Source: JAUPTX01 sp964652835
GTDB taxonomy: Bacteria; Patescibacteriota; Minisyncoccia; Phycocordibacterales; CSBR16-119
NCBI GenBank assembly: GCA_964652835.1
Contig: CAZZCB010000010.1
Location: forward strand, 1-17,778
Length of the DNA stretch: 17,778 bases
Direction of reading: 5' to 3'
In this document: positions 1-6,342 of the stretch, in pieces
How the letters are laid out: the number at the start of each line of letters is the position of its first letter
Numbering within the stretch: position 1 is the stretch's first letter
Notes under the pieces: model-generated
What the model was told of the DNA's origin: nothing
What the model saw: the letters and a program-made list of their open reading frames with translations, nothing else
Databases searched by the model: none
Translations under genes and position numbers: made by a program

Positions 1-98
1 CGCTCACCAGTAAGTGGGTTTATCTCTCCTGTATCAATGTATTTACCCTCGTCAAAACGATTCTTGCTAGGATACTGATTATTTAAATTTTCGAACAT
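1..98 (-). CDS. Unidentified protein, N-terminal fragment (runs off the window)
   Basis: An open frame starts at an ATG (complement of 96-98) and stays open for 32 codons to the window edge; it begins MFENLNNQYP and continues through FDEGKYIDTGEINPLTGE. I do not recognise the family. The fragment is hydrophilic, with no signal peptide or membrane segment. The start is supported by a well-formed promoter (TTGTTT, 17-nt spacer, TATAAT) whose -10 box ends 6 nt before the ATG, so the mRNA is probably leaderless. It diverges from the small gene at 173. No Shine-Dalgarno sequence is visible. That it is a gene is fairly likely from the promoter and open frame; its function is unknown. Confidence 0.6.
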   Translation of the reverse strand, partial: MFENLNNQYPSKNRFDEGKYIDTGEINPLTGE

Positions 99-104
99 AC
101 AAAT

Positions 105-133
105 ATTATAATCGCCATTAACCAGAAAAACAA
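105..133 (-). promoter_or_regulatory. Promoter for the leftward gene at 98, probably leaderless
   Basis: On the minus strand TTGTTT (133-128) is followed by a 17-nt spacer and a consensus TATAAT (110-105). Six bases (ATTTGT) then lead to the ATG at 98, which puts the predicted transcription start at or next to the start codon. Confidence 0.65.
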
Positions 134-136
134 CGA

Positions 137-166
137 TTTATAAATTAGCTGCCTAAATGATATAAT
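137..166 (+). promoter_or_regulatory. Promoter for the small gene at 173, probably leaderless
   Basis: TATAAT at 161-166 is followed by ACGGGT and then the ATG at 173. A weak -35 (TTTATA, 137-142) lies 18 nt upstream. It is back-to-back with the leftward promoter, so both promoters fit in the 74-bp gap between the divergent genes. Confidence 0.6.
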
Positions 167-172
167 ACGGGT

Positions 173-493
173 ATGGAAAAAGGCCCTGGAAAAACAACAG
201 ATCAAGTTTTTATAGAAAACTGGACGAGAGTTGCAGATGGATGGCTCTATATGATTCGCGATTCTGAAATACCGGAGAATATTCAGTCTGATCTCGAGGC
301 GGTTATTGAAGAAGGTTTTAAGAAAGGATATTTAAGCCACATAGGAAGAAGCGATAAAGATGTACTTATATTTCTGGAGATAATCCAAGACAAATTTGAA
401 GAAATTCCAGTTTATGCACAAAAAATAGGTTCACAGATTTTTAATAAAATTGACCAAGATATAAAAAGTCTATTATCAGAAAATAATAACTAA
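173..493 (+). CDS. Small orphan cytoplasmic protein of unknown function (106 aa)
   Basis: I do not recognise this family. The product is hydrophilic, acidic and apparently mostly helical, with no signal peptide, membrane segment or cysteine. Its two halves look like short amphipathic helices (around residues 12-55 and 62-103). The gene is a self-contained unit: a TATAAT box ends 6 nt before the ATG, and a strong palindromic terminator overlaps the stop codon, so it is probably monocistronic and translated from a leaderless message. No Shine-Dalgarno sequence is present. The isolated promoter-gene-terminator arrangement argues for a real gene rather than a chance frame. Function cannot be assigned from sequence alone. 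Confidence 0.75.
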   Translation: MEKGPGKTTDQVFIENWTRVADGWLYMIRDSEIPENIQSDLEAVIEEGFKKGYLSHIGRSDKDVLIFLEIIQDKFEEIPVYAQKIGSQIFNKIDQDIKSLLSENNN

Positions 494-520
494 AGACCGC
501 CAATTGGCGGTCTTTAGTTT
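488..520 (+). terminator. Palindromic terminator overlapping the stop codon of the small gene
   Basis: AACTAAAGACCGCCAA (488-503) is an exact inverted repeat of TTGGCGGTCTTTAGTT (504-519), with no spacer. The effective loop is probably AATT or wider. The TAA stop (491-493) lies inside the left arm. The T-rich right arm resembles a Rho-independent terminator. Confidence 0.75.
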
Positions 521-547
521 ATAAACTCAATTAACCACACATCTTTC

Positions 548-575
548 TTGCCCTTAAAAATAAAAGGAATATACT
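548..575 (+). promoter_or_regulatory. Promoter for the SulP transporter gene, probably leaderless
   Basis: TTGCCC (548-553), a 16-nt spacer and TATACT (570-575) are followed by GTTCCCC and the ATG at 583. The 7-nt distance again places the start site at the initiation codon. A purine run (AAAAGGA) at 561-567 is too far upstream to serve as a ribosome binding site. Confidence 0.6.
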
Positions 576-582
576 GTTCCCC

Positions 583-2205
583 ATGACAAATAGTATATTA
601 AGTAGAGTAAAAGATAACTGGAAATCAGGACTTACCGTGGCCTTGGTTTCAATACCATTATCACTTTCGCTGGCGGTGGCGTCTGGAGCGTCACCTGAAA
701 CGGGACTTATCACTGCCGTTTGGGCGGGGCTTTTAGCGGGAATATTTGCAAGTAGTAACTACAACATCATAGGTCCGGCTGGAGCGCTAACTGGAGTTCT
801 GGCGCTGTTCGCTTTTGAAAACGGTCCAGAGCTTCTTCCTTCTTTGGCTATCGTTTCAGGAGTTTTTATAATGATTGCTTATTTTATTAAACTTCATAGA
901 TATATGGTTTTAATACCAAGATCTGTGATGGTGGGTTTTAGTACAGGTGTGGCGATACTTATCGCAGTAAGCCAACTAAAATCTGTCCTAGGTTTACACA
1001 ATGTAGAAAACGCAGCCGAACCGATAGAAAATCTAAAAATAATTTTCGCGCACTTAGGTCAAACAGATGTCACAACTTTTTTAGTTTTCATCTCTGGAAT
1101 AATCCTCCTTTGGGTTTTCTCAAAACTAATCCCGAAAATTCCACCAGCTATTTTTATAGCTCCGATCGGAATATTTTTTGGCTACCTACTTTTCAAAGGA
1201 AGCTTGCCTTTTGAAACTCTGCTTCTTAACCAAAAATATGTGAATCTAGACCTTGGACTTTTTTCTTTTGCTAAAAACTTTTCTGTAAATAAGGCGGTTT
1301 TGATAACAGGAGCTTCTGTCGCTTTTATCGCGATACTTGAGACTTTAATCTCGGCGAAAATAGCTGGAAATATGACAAAAACGAGATTCGATTCTCGAAA
1401 AGAGCTACTTGGTCTTTCTTTGGCAAATATTGGTTCTGGACTCTTTGGAGGGCTTCCAGCGACGGGTGTTTTTGTTAGAACAGGACTAAACGTAAAGTCA
1501 GGAGCTAACCACAAAACGTCTCAATCTATCCAAGCTGTTTTAGTCGCCCTTATATCTGTATTGCTTTTCACAACCTTTACTTATATCCCTCTCGCGATAA
1601 TAGCTTCGATACTTATTTTTGCTTCTGTAAAAATGCTTGAGATTAAAGACATGAAAAAGTATTGGAAGTATTCTAAAAAAGATTTTATTGTAGCAACTTT
1701 AGTTGTGGTGCTGATGGTTGGAATCGACAGTGTTGTCGGACTTTTGGCTGGAACAGTTTTGGCTCTACTTTACTTTGTTGAGAATTTCTCAAAAGGACAT
1801 TTTGATATCACTCGGAACAGAGGAAATCAGTTCATCGATAGACTATATGAAGGTGATTTTGAAAAGTTCAGCGATCCTGTGGATGTGGTTGTTTATTCTT
1901 TCAAAGGATCTCTGACTTATGTAAATGGAGAAACTCATAAAGATAGAATTCATGAAAAAATAAATATGTTCAACACGATAATACTTCGAATGAGAGAGCT
2001 TGGACATATGGATCACGATGGACTTGAAATACTATATGAAATAATAGAAGAACTAGAGCACGAAAAAAAGCAGGTTTATATAACTGGAGTTACAGAAGAT
2101 ATGAAAATACTAATGCTTAAAAATGATAAGAGTCATTTGATCACAGAGAAGATGGTTTTAGAAAATACCACTTCTGCGCTCAGAGAGATTGGGTTTATAA
2201 TTTAA
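583..2205 (+). CDS. SulP-family inorganic anion transporter with C-terminal STAS domain
   Basis: Predicted inner-membrane secondary transporter for an inorganic anion. The SulP (SLC26-like) family carries sulfate, bicarbonate, chloride and other anions, and the sequence does not decide between them. A long membrane domain (about residues 12-405) opens with the family's characteristic first helices, including PLSLSLAVASGASPETGL near 25-42 and IGPAGALTG near 63-71. IPRSVMVGFSTG at 111-122 matches the SulP signature region. A cytoplasmic STAS domain occupies about 433-540; its ILRMRELGHMDHDGLEIL stretch fits the conserved strand-loop-helix of STAS. At 540 aa it has normal length. It is monocistronic, with its own promoter and terminator. 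The family is confident; the substrate is not. Confidence 0.9.
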   Translation: MTNSILSRVKDNWKSGLTVALVSIPLSLSLAVASGASPETGLITAVWAGLLAGIFASSNYNIIGPAGALTGVLALFAFENGPELLPSLAIVSGVFIMIAYFIKLHRYMVLIPRSVMVGFSTGVAILIAVSQLKSVLGLHNVENAAEPIENLKIIFAHLGQTDVTTFLVFISGIILLWVFSKLIPKIPPAIFIAPIGIFFGYLLFKGSLPFETLLLNQKYVNLDLGLFSFAKNFSVNKAVLITGASVAFIAILETLISAKIAGNMTKTRFDSRKELLGLSLANIGSGLFGGLPATGVFVRTGLNVKSGANHKTSQSIQAVLVALISVLLFTTFTYIPLAIIASILIFASVKMLEIKDMKKYWKYSKKDFIVATLVVVLMVGIDSVVGLLAGTVLALLYFVENFSKGHFDITRNRGNQFIDRLYEGDFEKFSDPVDVVVYSFKGSLTYVNGETHKDRIHEKINMFNTIILRMRELGHMDHDGLEILYEIIEELEHEKKQVYITGVTEDMKILMLKNDKSHLITEKMVLENTTSALREIGFII

Positions 2206-2245
2206 AATCAAAAGGCGCGCCCCTACGGGGCGCGCCTTTTGATTT
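2205..2245. terminator. Bidirectional terminator between SulP and anti-sigma genes
   Basis: A perfect 19-bp stem (2205-2223 with 2227-2245) has a TAC triloop and the GC-rich core GGCGCGCCCC. It is flanked by A-rich and T-rich arms on both strands. It serves the convergent transporter gene (its last stop base is in the stem) and the minus-strand anti-sigma gene, whose stop lies 6 nt away. Confidence 0.9.
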
Positions 2246-2250
2246 AACAA

Positions 2251-3474
2251 TTAGTTATCGTCGTCACCAGAATCATCGTCATTTGAATCATCTTCGCCAT
2301 CATTGTCGTCTGATCCACTATTGTCGTCGTCGTTATCATCAGAATCGTCATTTGAGCCATCTTCATCATCGTCGTTACCTCGCCCACGACCTCTGTTGTC
2401 ATCGTTATCATCTGAGTCGTCGTCACTAGAATCATCATCTGAGTCGTCGTTTGAGTCGTCGTCAGAAGAGTCATCGTCACTATCGTCAGAGTCGTCACAG
2501 TCATCAGAGTCTCTCCACTCACCACGACAGAAAACTTCATCAGCACTTTCTCTTACATCTGGCTTTTTTGAATTGTCATTCTTTTTATCATCATTTTTTC
2601 CATTGTTTGTTTTTATTTCGATTTTTCCATCTTCTACTTCGATTTTCATTCCGTCTTTTGTTTTTATTTCTAGATCAAGATTTGGATTTTCTTCAAGTAA
2701 AAGCATTATAGATGCGAGAGCGCTTCCAAGCCTTGCTTTATCTTCATCTGAAAGATTGGAATTTAAAACCATATCCCCCACATCGCTGAGAGACCCTTCG
2801 AACTCTCTCTGTTCCTTTGGAGATTTAAATGAAGCCCCATTCCAGCTGTTTAAAAATCCTTTATCGTCCGCTCGTGAATCTCTGTCTTCGATTTCAAAAT
2901 CTAAAACTGCGTTAATCTGCGAATCCGTTAGCTTATACTTTGCTTTTATTTCATTTATTATTTTCTCTTTTTCTTTTTCAGCTGTTACAAATCCGTAATA
3001 TTTACTGTCAGCCTCAATCTTCACAGTTGTCTCATTTGTGAAAACATCAACCTCAATCTCTGTAACGCTAGAAGAAGACAAATCTCCTTCACGTACTAAA
3101 ACAGATCCTCTTTTTTCAATTATTTTATTTATTTCAGAAATTCTTTCTTCAGCAAAACGTACTTTTAATTCGTTTTTCTTTTCTTCACCTCCGGCTAAAG
3201 AAAGTTTTGCTTTCTCAAGAGCCAGATCAAGACCAAACAAAGTGTCTCCTGGAACAGAATTGTTCGCAGCCAGTGCGGCTCCACCTCCCCCTAAAATAAG
3301 TATTAACGATAAAATTGCTCCAATCATATTTTTTTTTAAATTAAACGATAATAAATTTTTATTTAAATTTTGAGACTTTTTGTAAACCGCGGCAGACCAA
3401 ATAGAGTTCTTCTCGTCAGCAGAAAGACTTTTTATTTTTATTTTATTTAGTTTTTCTTCTAAGTTATATTTCAT
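2251..3474 (-). CDS. Membrane-anchored DUF5667-like protein, presumed anti-sigma factor, with Asp/Ser-rich tail
   Basis: Probable sensor/anti-sigma partner of the ECF sigma factor encoded directly upstream; the two reading frames overlap by 11 nt (ATGAAATATAA), implying translational coupling. A short N-terminal segment (1-47) would be cytoplasmic and could bind sigma. One membrane segment (about 50-70, MIGAILSLILILGGGGAALA) follows. The extracytoplasmic part starts with a DUF5667-like helical stretch (NNSVPGDTLFGLDLALEKAK, 71-90, then a charged helix to about 120). Residues 260-310 are beta-rich and lysine/aspartate-rich. The last 86 residues (322-407) are almost entirely Asp, Ser and Asn, interrupted by RGRGRG at 361-366. 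Two cysteines (316, 326) flank the tail's start. Anti-sigma function is inferred from gene order and topology. No zinc-binding HxxxCxxC anti-sigma motif is present. Confidence 0.75.
   Translation of the reverse strand: MKYNLEEKLNKIKIKSLSADEKNSIWSAAVYKKSQNLNKNLLSFNLKKNMIGAILSLILILGGGGAALAANNSVPGDTLFGLDLALEKAKLSLAGGEEKKNELKVRFAEERISEINKIIEKRGSVLVREGDLSSSSVTEIEVDVFTNETTVKIEADSKYYGFVTAEKEKEKIINEIKAKYKLTDSQINAVLDFEIEDRDSRADDKGFLNSWNGASFKSPKEQREFEGSLSDVGDMVLNSNLSDEDKARLGSALASIMLLLEENPNLDLEIKTKDGMKIEVEDGKIEIKTNNGKNDDKKNDNSKKPDVRESADEVFCRGEWRDSDDCDDSDDSDDDSSDDDSNDDSDDDSSDDDSDDNDDNRGRGRGNDDDEDGSNDDSDDNDDDNSGSDDNDGEDDSNDDDSGDDDN
2254..2511 (-). repeat. Low-complexity GAC/GAT/TCn tract encoding the acidic tail
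   Basis: The DNA is a quasi-repetitive run of TCGTCG/TCATC-type triplets on the plus strand, encoding Asp-Ser-Asn-rich residues 322-407 of the anti-sigma-like protein. It is a substrate for triplet slippage, so tail length may differ between strains. It also creates long open frames in other frames on both strands, which are shadows. Confidence 0.8.
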
Positions 3475-3988
3475 ATTCTGGTAAGCTTTGTCTTAATTTT
3501 TCTAGAGCCCTGTGATGCAAAACTTTTGCATTCCCTTCTTTGATATTTAAAATTTGTGATATTTCAGAAAAGGTCATATTTTTAAAATATCTAAGCTCTA
3601 TAGTAAGTCTCTCTTTTTCTTTTAGGCCCTCGATTTGTTTTAACATAAACCGATAGTCTTCTTTCTTCTCTTCTTCGTCCTCTATATCGTAAATCTCTTC
3701 TAAAGAATAAGTCTGTTTGTTCTTTATTCTCGCCTTTATTATTTGACGACGCACGACCGTGAACAAAAAACCAAAGAAATGTTCCCTTGAAATATATTTA
3801 AATTTAGGCAATGATTTCCATAAAGATAAGTATATTTCTTGGCAAATCTCTTTTGACCACTCCTTGTCTTTCGTTCTTAAAAAAACATAGGAAAAAACCT
3901 GATCTATCGTTAAATCATAAACAGCCCGAAAGTCTATCTCACCTTCCTTTGAATTTTTAAGAATATATTCTAATTCCATATCCTTCAT
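3464..3988 (-). CDS. ECF-type RNA polymerase sigma factor
   Basis: Small sigma-70 family regulator (174 aa) with the usual two ECF domains. Region 2 spans about residues 20-88, including the helix QEIYLSLWKSLPKFKY and a FLFTVVRRQIIK stretch. An acidic linker follows (98-112, IYDIEDEEEKKED). Region 4 spans about 117-168, where LKEKERLTIELRYFKNMTF and the helix-turn-helix SEISQILNIKEGNAKVLHHR are clear. The start at 3988 is favoured by a GGAGG sequence (4003-3999) ten bases upstream, one of the few real Shine-Dalgarno sites in the window. A second ATG three codons later is possible. It lies 35 bp after htpX and overlaps the membrane anti-sigma gene, so the three likely form one envelope-response operon. 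A TATAAT (3996-3991) only 2 nt before the ATG is probably coincidental. Confidence 0.88.
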   Translation of the reverse strand: MKDMELEYILKNSKEGEIDFRAVYDLTIDQVFSYVFLRTKDKEWSKEICQEIYLSLWKSLPKFKYISREHFFGFLFTVVRRQIIKARIKNKQTYSLEEIYDIEDEEEKKEDYRFMLKQIEGLKEKERLTIELRYFKNMTFSEISQILNIKEGNAKVLHHRALEKLRQSLPEYEI

Positions 3989-3998
3989 CTATTATATA

Positions 3999-4003
3999 CC
4001 TCC
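3999..4003 (-). promoter_or_regulatory. Shine-Dalgarno site GGAGG before the sigma factor gene
   Basis: GGAGG lies 10 nt before the ATG at 3988, in the 35-bp gap after htpX. It is notable because most genes here lack any such site, and it fits an internal operon position where a leaderless start is impossible. Confidence 0.6.
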
Positions 4004-4023
4004 GCACGAGCAAAAGGTTACAA

Positions 4024-4926
4024 CTATGAGTTTCTTAGTCTTTTTACTCTTTCTTCCATAGGAGGGTGTGTTGCCCAAAGATTTTGGAACCAACTTGATT
4101 TACTAGCCTTACCAAAAGGGTTTGAAATAAAAAGATGGGCTGTGGCGTGGTTTGCTTTTTGCATTTTTCCTCCATAACCTGAAATTTTCTCAAGCGCAGA
4201 AGCCAGACCTTCTGGATACCGAGTAAGCAAGGCGCCCGATGCATCTGCTAGAAATTCTCTTTTTCGTGAAATAGAAAGCTGAATAAGTGTCGCGATAAAA
4301 GGAGAAAGTATCATGAGGACCACTCCAACCACCATCAAAACCAGCTGAACCTGTCCGCCGCCGCTTCTGCCCTCGTCTCTTGATCCACCAAAAAGCTGAG
4401 CCCTTAGAAACATATCTGAAAGAAGTGTTATAAAACCAACGAGAACCACGACAAGAGTCGAGATAAGCATGTCTTTGTTCCCGATGTGCGCGAGCTCATG
4501 CGCTATCACACCTTCGAGCTCGACCTTATCAAGCCGTTCAAGAAGTCCTGTAGTAATAGCCACAACTGCGTGTTTTTTATTTCTCCCTGTCGCAAAAGCG
4601 TTTGGAGCAGGATCGTTTATGATATAAAGTTTTGGCATCGGAAGCCCAGCAGTGATAGCTAAATTTTCTACCACATTCCAAAGTTCTCTATGCTCTTCTC
4701 TTTTTACTTCTTTTGCGCCAGCCATCGATAAAACTATTTTATGAGAAAACCAATAAGAAAAGAAAACTTGAAAAAAGGCAAAAGCTACTGCGATATACAA
4801 AATATCAGATGAACCAAAATACACACTTAAAAACCATCCGAGAGCGATAACAACCACTAGGAAAAGCGTTATAAGAAACCAGGTTTTTCTAATATTTGAA
4901 TCTTGATGTGTATAAAGTGTTTGCAT
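4024..4926 (-). CDS. htpX: HtpX membrane zinc metalloprotease (peptidase M48)
   Basis: Integral membrane endopeptidase that degrades damaged or misfolded membrane proteins. The zinc motif HELAH (H143, E144, H147) is intact and the third ligand is expected at E224 in SRKREFLADA. Hydrophobic segments lie near residues 15-35, 42-60, 155-175 and 195-218, which is the M48B arrangement. NAFATGRNKKHAVVAITTGL (109-128) is another family hallmark. At 300 aa it has normal length. The ATG at 4926 is preceded by TAAAAT ending 7 nt upstream. It is the first gene of a probable operon with the ECF sigma factor and the anti-sigma-like protein, which suggests that the protease belongs to, or acts on, that envelope-stress circuit; the latter is inference. 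Confidence 0.95.
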   Translation of the reverse strand: MQTLYTHQDSNIRKTWFLITLFLVVVIALGWFLSVYFGSSDILYIAVAFAFFQVFFSYWFSHKIVLSMAGAKEVKREEHRELWNVVENLAITAGLPMPKLYIINDPAPNAFATGRNKKHAVVAITTGLLERLDKVELEGVIAHELAHIGNKDMLISTLVVVLVGFITLLSDMFLRAQLFGGSRDEGRSGGGQVQLVLMVVGVVLMILSPFIATLIQLSISRKREFLADASGALLTRYPEGLASALEKISGYGGKMQKANHATAHLFISNPFGKASKSSWFQNLWATHPPMEERVKRLRNS

Positions 4927-4933
4927 AATCTTT

Positions 4934-4939
4934 ATTTTA
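4934..4939 (-). promoter_or_regulatory. Candidate -10 box for htpX
   Basis: TAAAAT ends 7 nt before the htpX ATG. No convincing housekeeping -35 is visible; the position 17 nt upstream (CTGTTT) falls in the foot of the preceding terminator stem. A poor -35 would also suit a promoter read by an alternative sigma factor. Confidence 0.4.
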
Positions 4940-4954
4940 CCAAAAAAACCAAAG

Positions 4955-4994
4955 AAAAACAGTCCCTCTGGAAGCCTCCAGAGGGACTGTTTTT
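4955..4994. terminator. Strong bidirectional terminator between the GGTW-repeat gene and htpX
   Basis: AGTCCCTCTGGA (4961-4972) pairs perfectly with 4977-4988 around a 4-nt loop. The flanking AAAAAC/GTTTTT extends the stem to 18 bp with T-runs on either strand. It overlaps the last codon region of the upstream minus-strand gene, whose TAA is at 4995-4993. Confidence 0.88.
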
Positions 4995-5721
4995 AATAGG
5001 CACAGCCACTAAAGTTTATATTTACACCACCCGTTATTGGGCCATCCCAAACAACATAGTCTGGACCGTCCATCGTCGCCCCCACGGTTCCAGTTGTCCA
5101 TGTTCCACCAAATAATCTACAAAGAAATCGCCTTATGGAAATTGACTGAATTTCATGATCAACCCCTTTACTAGCCAGTATGCTTTCTATCTCTGAAGAA
5201 ATATTATAGTTTATTTTTTTAATGGTCGAGTAATAATCTTCATTAAATTGTTTTTCCGAAATAACGGCTTTTTCTATCCAAGAAGTATCGTTGGTGGAAA
5301 TACTACTCACTGACTCTTCAAAATATAGACAAGTTCTTGCTGATCCAACCTGAACCCAAGTTCCCCCTGTCAACCAACATAAAAATCTTCTTATTTCTTC
5401 TGGATCATCTTTGTTAACACTGTCATTAATTAGCTTATTAATATTAGAAGTTATGGAATTAAGCCTTTCTCTATAATCATTCGGGTATTTTTGTTTTAAA
5501 TACATTTCCAGATCTACATTATTAGTATTATAAGAAGTAGATTCATTCTTATCTAAATTATTAACAGATTTTTGATAATTTAAAACCTGAGCAGGTTGAT
5601 TACTATTTGAGATATCTCGAGAGCTTAATTTAATTATAGCTTGTGTGTTAACTACAGAAACAATAGCCATAAGACCTATTACCCCTACGATTATTTTATT
5701 ATTTGTAAAGAATTTCTTCAT
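4993..5721 (-). CDS. Exported protein of unknown function with two C-x3-GGTW repeats (242 aa)
   Basis: I do not recognise a named family. The N-terminus (MKKFFTNNKIIVGVIGLMAI, then VSVVNTQA) is a signal peptide or uncleaved anchor, so the protein is exported. A Ser/Asn-rich stretch (32-68) is followed by two similar units. Each has a helix of about 35 residues, then IRRFLCxLxGGTW (110-122 and 196-208), a variable turn and a closing cysteine (C131 and C240). The pattern suggests two small domains, each with one disulfide. Two glycine/Asp-rich inserts (211-232) make the second unit longer. The gene stands alone between terminators. An AT-rich upstream region carries TATATT ending 8 nt before the ATG. 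Confidence 0.75.
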   Translation of the reverse strand: MKKFFTNNKIIVGVIGLMAIVSVVNTQAIIKLSSRDISNSNQPAQVLNYQKSVNNLDKNESTSYNTNNVDLEMYLKQKYPNDYRERLNSITSNINKLINDSVNKDDPEEIRRFLCWLTGGTWVQVGSARTCLYFEESVSSISTNDTSWIEKAVISEKQFNEDYYSTIKKINYNISSEIESILASKGVDHEIQSISIRRFLCRLFGGTWTTGTVGATMDGPDYVVWDGPITGGVNINFSGCAY

Positions 5722-5729
5722 TGGTTTTT

Positions 5730-5735
5730 AATATA
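5730..5735 (-). promoter_or_regulatory. Candidate -10 box for the GGTW-repeat gene
   Basis: TATATT ends 8 nt before the ATG at 5721, within a very AT-rich stretch (about 5728-5785) where several other boxes could be drawn. The assignment rests on the spacing shared with other genes in the window. Confidence 0.35.
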
Positions 5736-5801
5736 ATTTATAATATATATATTGTAACCCAATATTTTATTTACCAATATATAATATTGTTAATTAGGGG
5801 G

Positions 5802-5835
5802 AAAATAAAAAACACCGTTAGGTGTTTCTTATTTT
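5802..5835 (-). terminator. Terminator downstream of the 160-aa anchored protein gene
   Basis: AACACC (5811-5816) and GGTGTT (5821-5826) form a short GC-containing stem around GTTA. A/T arms extend it to 15 bp with one mismatch. On the minus strand the hairpin is followed by TTTTATTTT, a clear U-tract. Confidence 0.75.
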
Positions 5836-5839
5836 TTAA

Positions 5840-6322
5840 TTACTTCGCTGAGTTTACCAATCTTTCGAACACCGCCAAAACTGAAGGCGAAGTGTAGTTT
5901 GTTCGGAAAATATATCCGTTCTTTTCTATCGCTTGAGAATAGTTTACTTTTAGATCTGCATTTTCACATCCTACGTTGTAAACCAAAGCGATTGAAACTG
6001 GCTTTCCGTCAGATGTAACAGTAGAGATAGAGGTAACGTCACAGTCACCGATTCTAGGTTTTGAAACGTAGTATTCTGTTGGGATATCAAGTGTTAGCTT
6101 GTCTTCAGAAACTTCTTTTGGAATCCACTGTGAGTCAGCAGGCATCGGCACGTAAACACTCGCACTTGATTCACTTCCAACCAAAGGATTGACTTCTGAT
6201 AATACGTCGTCGTTAACCATCACGTCTTCTTTTGGTTTCTTCGTTGCGAAAAATACAACTGTTAAGATAACTAGCGCAAGTAGCACCATAAGTCCTCCCT
6301 TGTTTTCTTTTACTTTATCCAT
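5840..6322 (-). CDS. Membrane-anchored extracytoplasmic protein of unknown function (160 aa)
   Basis: I do not recognise a family. A short basic N-terminus (MDKVKENKGG) is followed by one hydrophobic helix (11-27, LMVLLALVILTVVFFAT) and KK, a signal anchor that leaves residues 30-160 outside. That part has a Ser/Asp-rich linker to about 60 and a compact alpha/beta-looking domain (68-157) with two cysteines (94 and 119) that could form a disulfide. It lies 20 bp after lemA with no terminator between, so it is probably co-transcribed with lemA and may act with it at the membrane; that is inference. The ATG is preceded by TATAAAATAAA, which could also act as a -10 box. Confidence 0.75.
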   Translation of the reverse strand: MDKVKENKGGLMVLLALVILTVVFFATKKPKEDVMVNDDVLSEVNPLVGSESSASVYVPMPADSQWIPKEVSEDKLTLDIPTEYYVSKPRIGDCDVTSISTVTSDGKPVSIALVYNVGCENADLKVNYSQAIEKNGYIFRTNYTSPSVLAVFERLVNSAK

Positions 6323-6342
6323 TTTATTTTATATTTAAACTA

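Noticed and set aside
2244..2546. Minus-strand Thr/Met-rich frame overlapping the same tract
   Set aside because: It is another frame of the same repetitive DNA; its composition (almost only Thr, Met, Val) is that of a shadow.
2303..2998. Long plus-strand Ser-rich open frame (231 codons) opposite the anti-sigma gene
   Set aside because: It is antisense to the Asp/Ser repeat tract, whose triplets avoid stops in several frames. It has no promoter or ribosome site and no recognisable domain.
3991..3996. TATAAT directly before the sigma factor ATG as a leaderless promoter
   Set aside because: It ends only 2 nt from the ATG, too close for initiation at +1, and a good GGAGG site at 10 nt explains translation from the htpX transcript.
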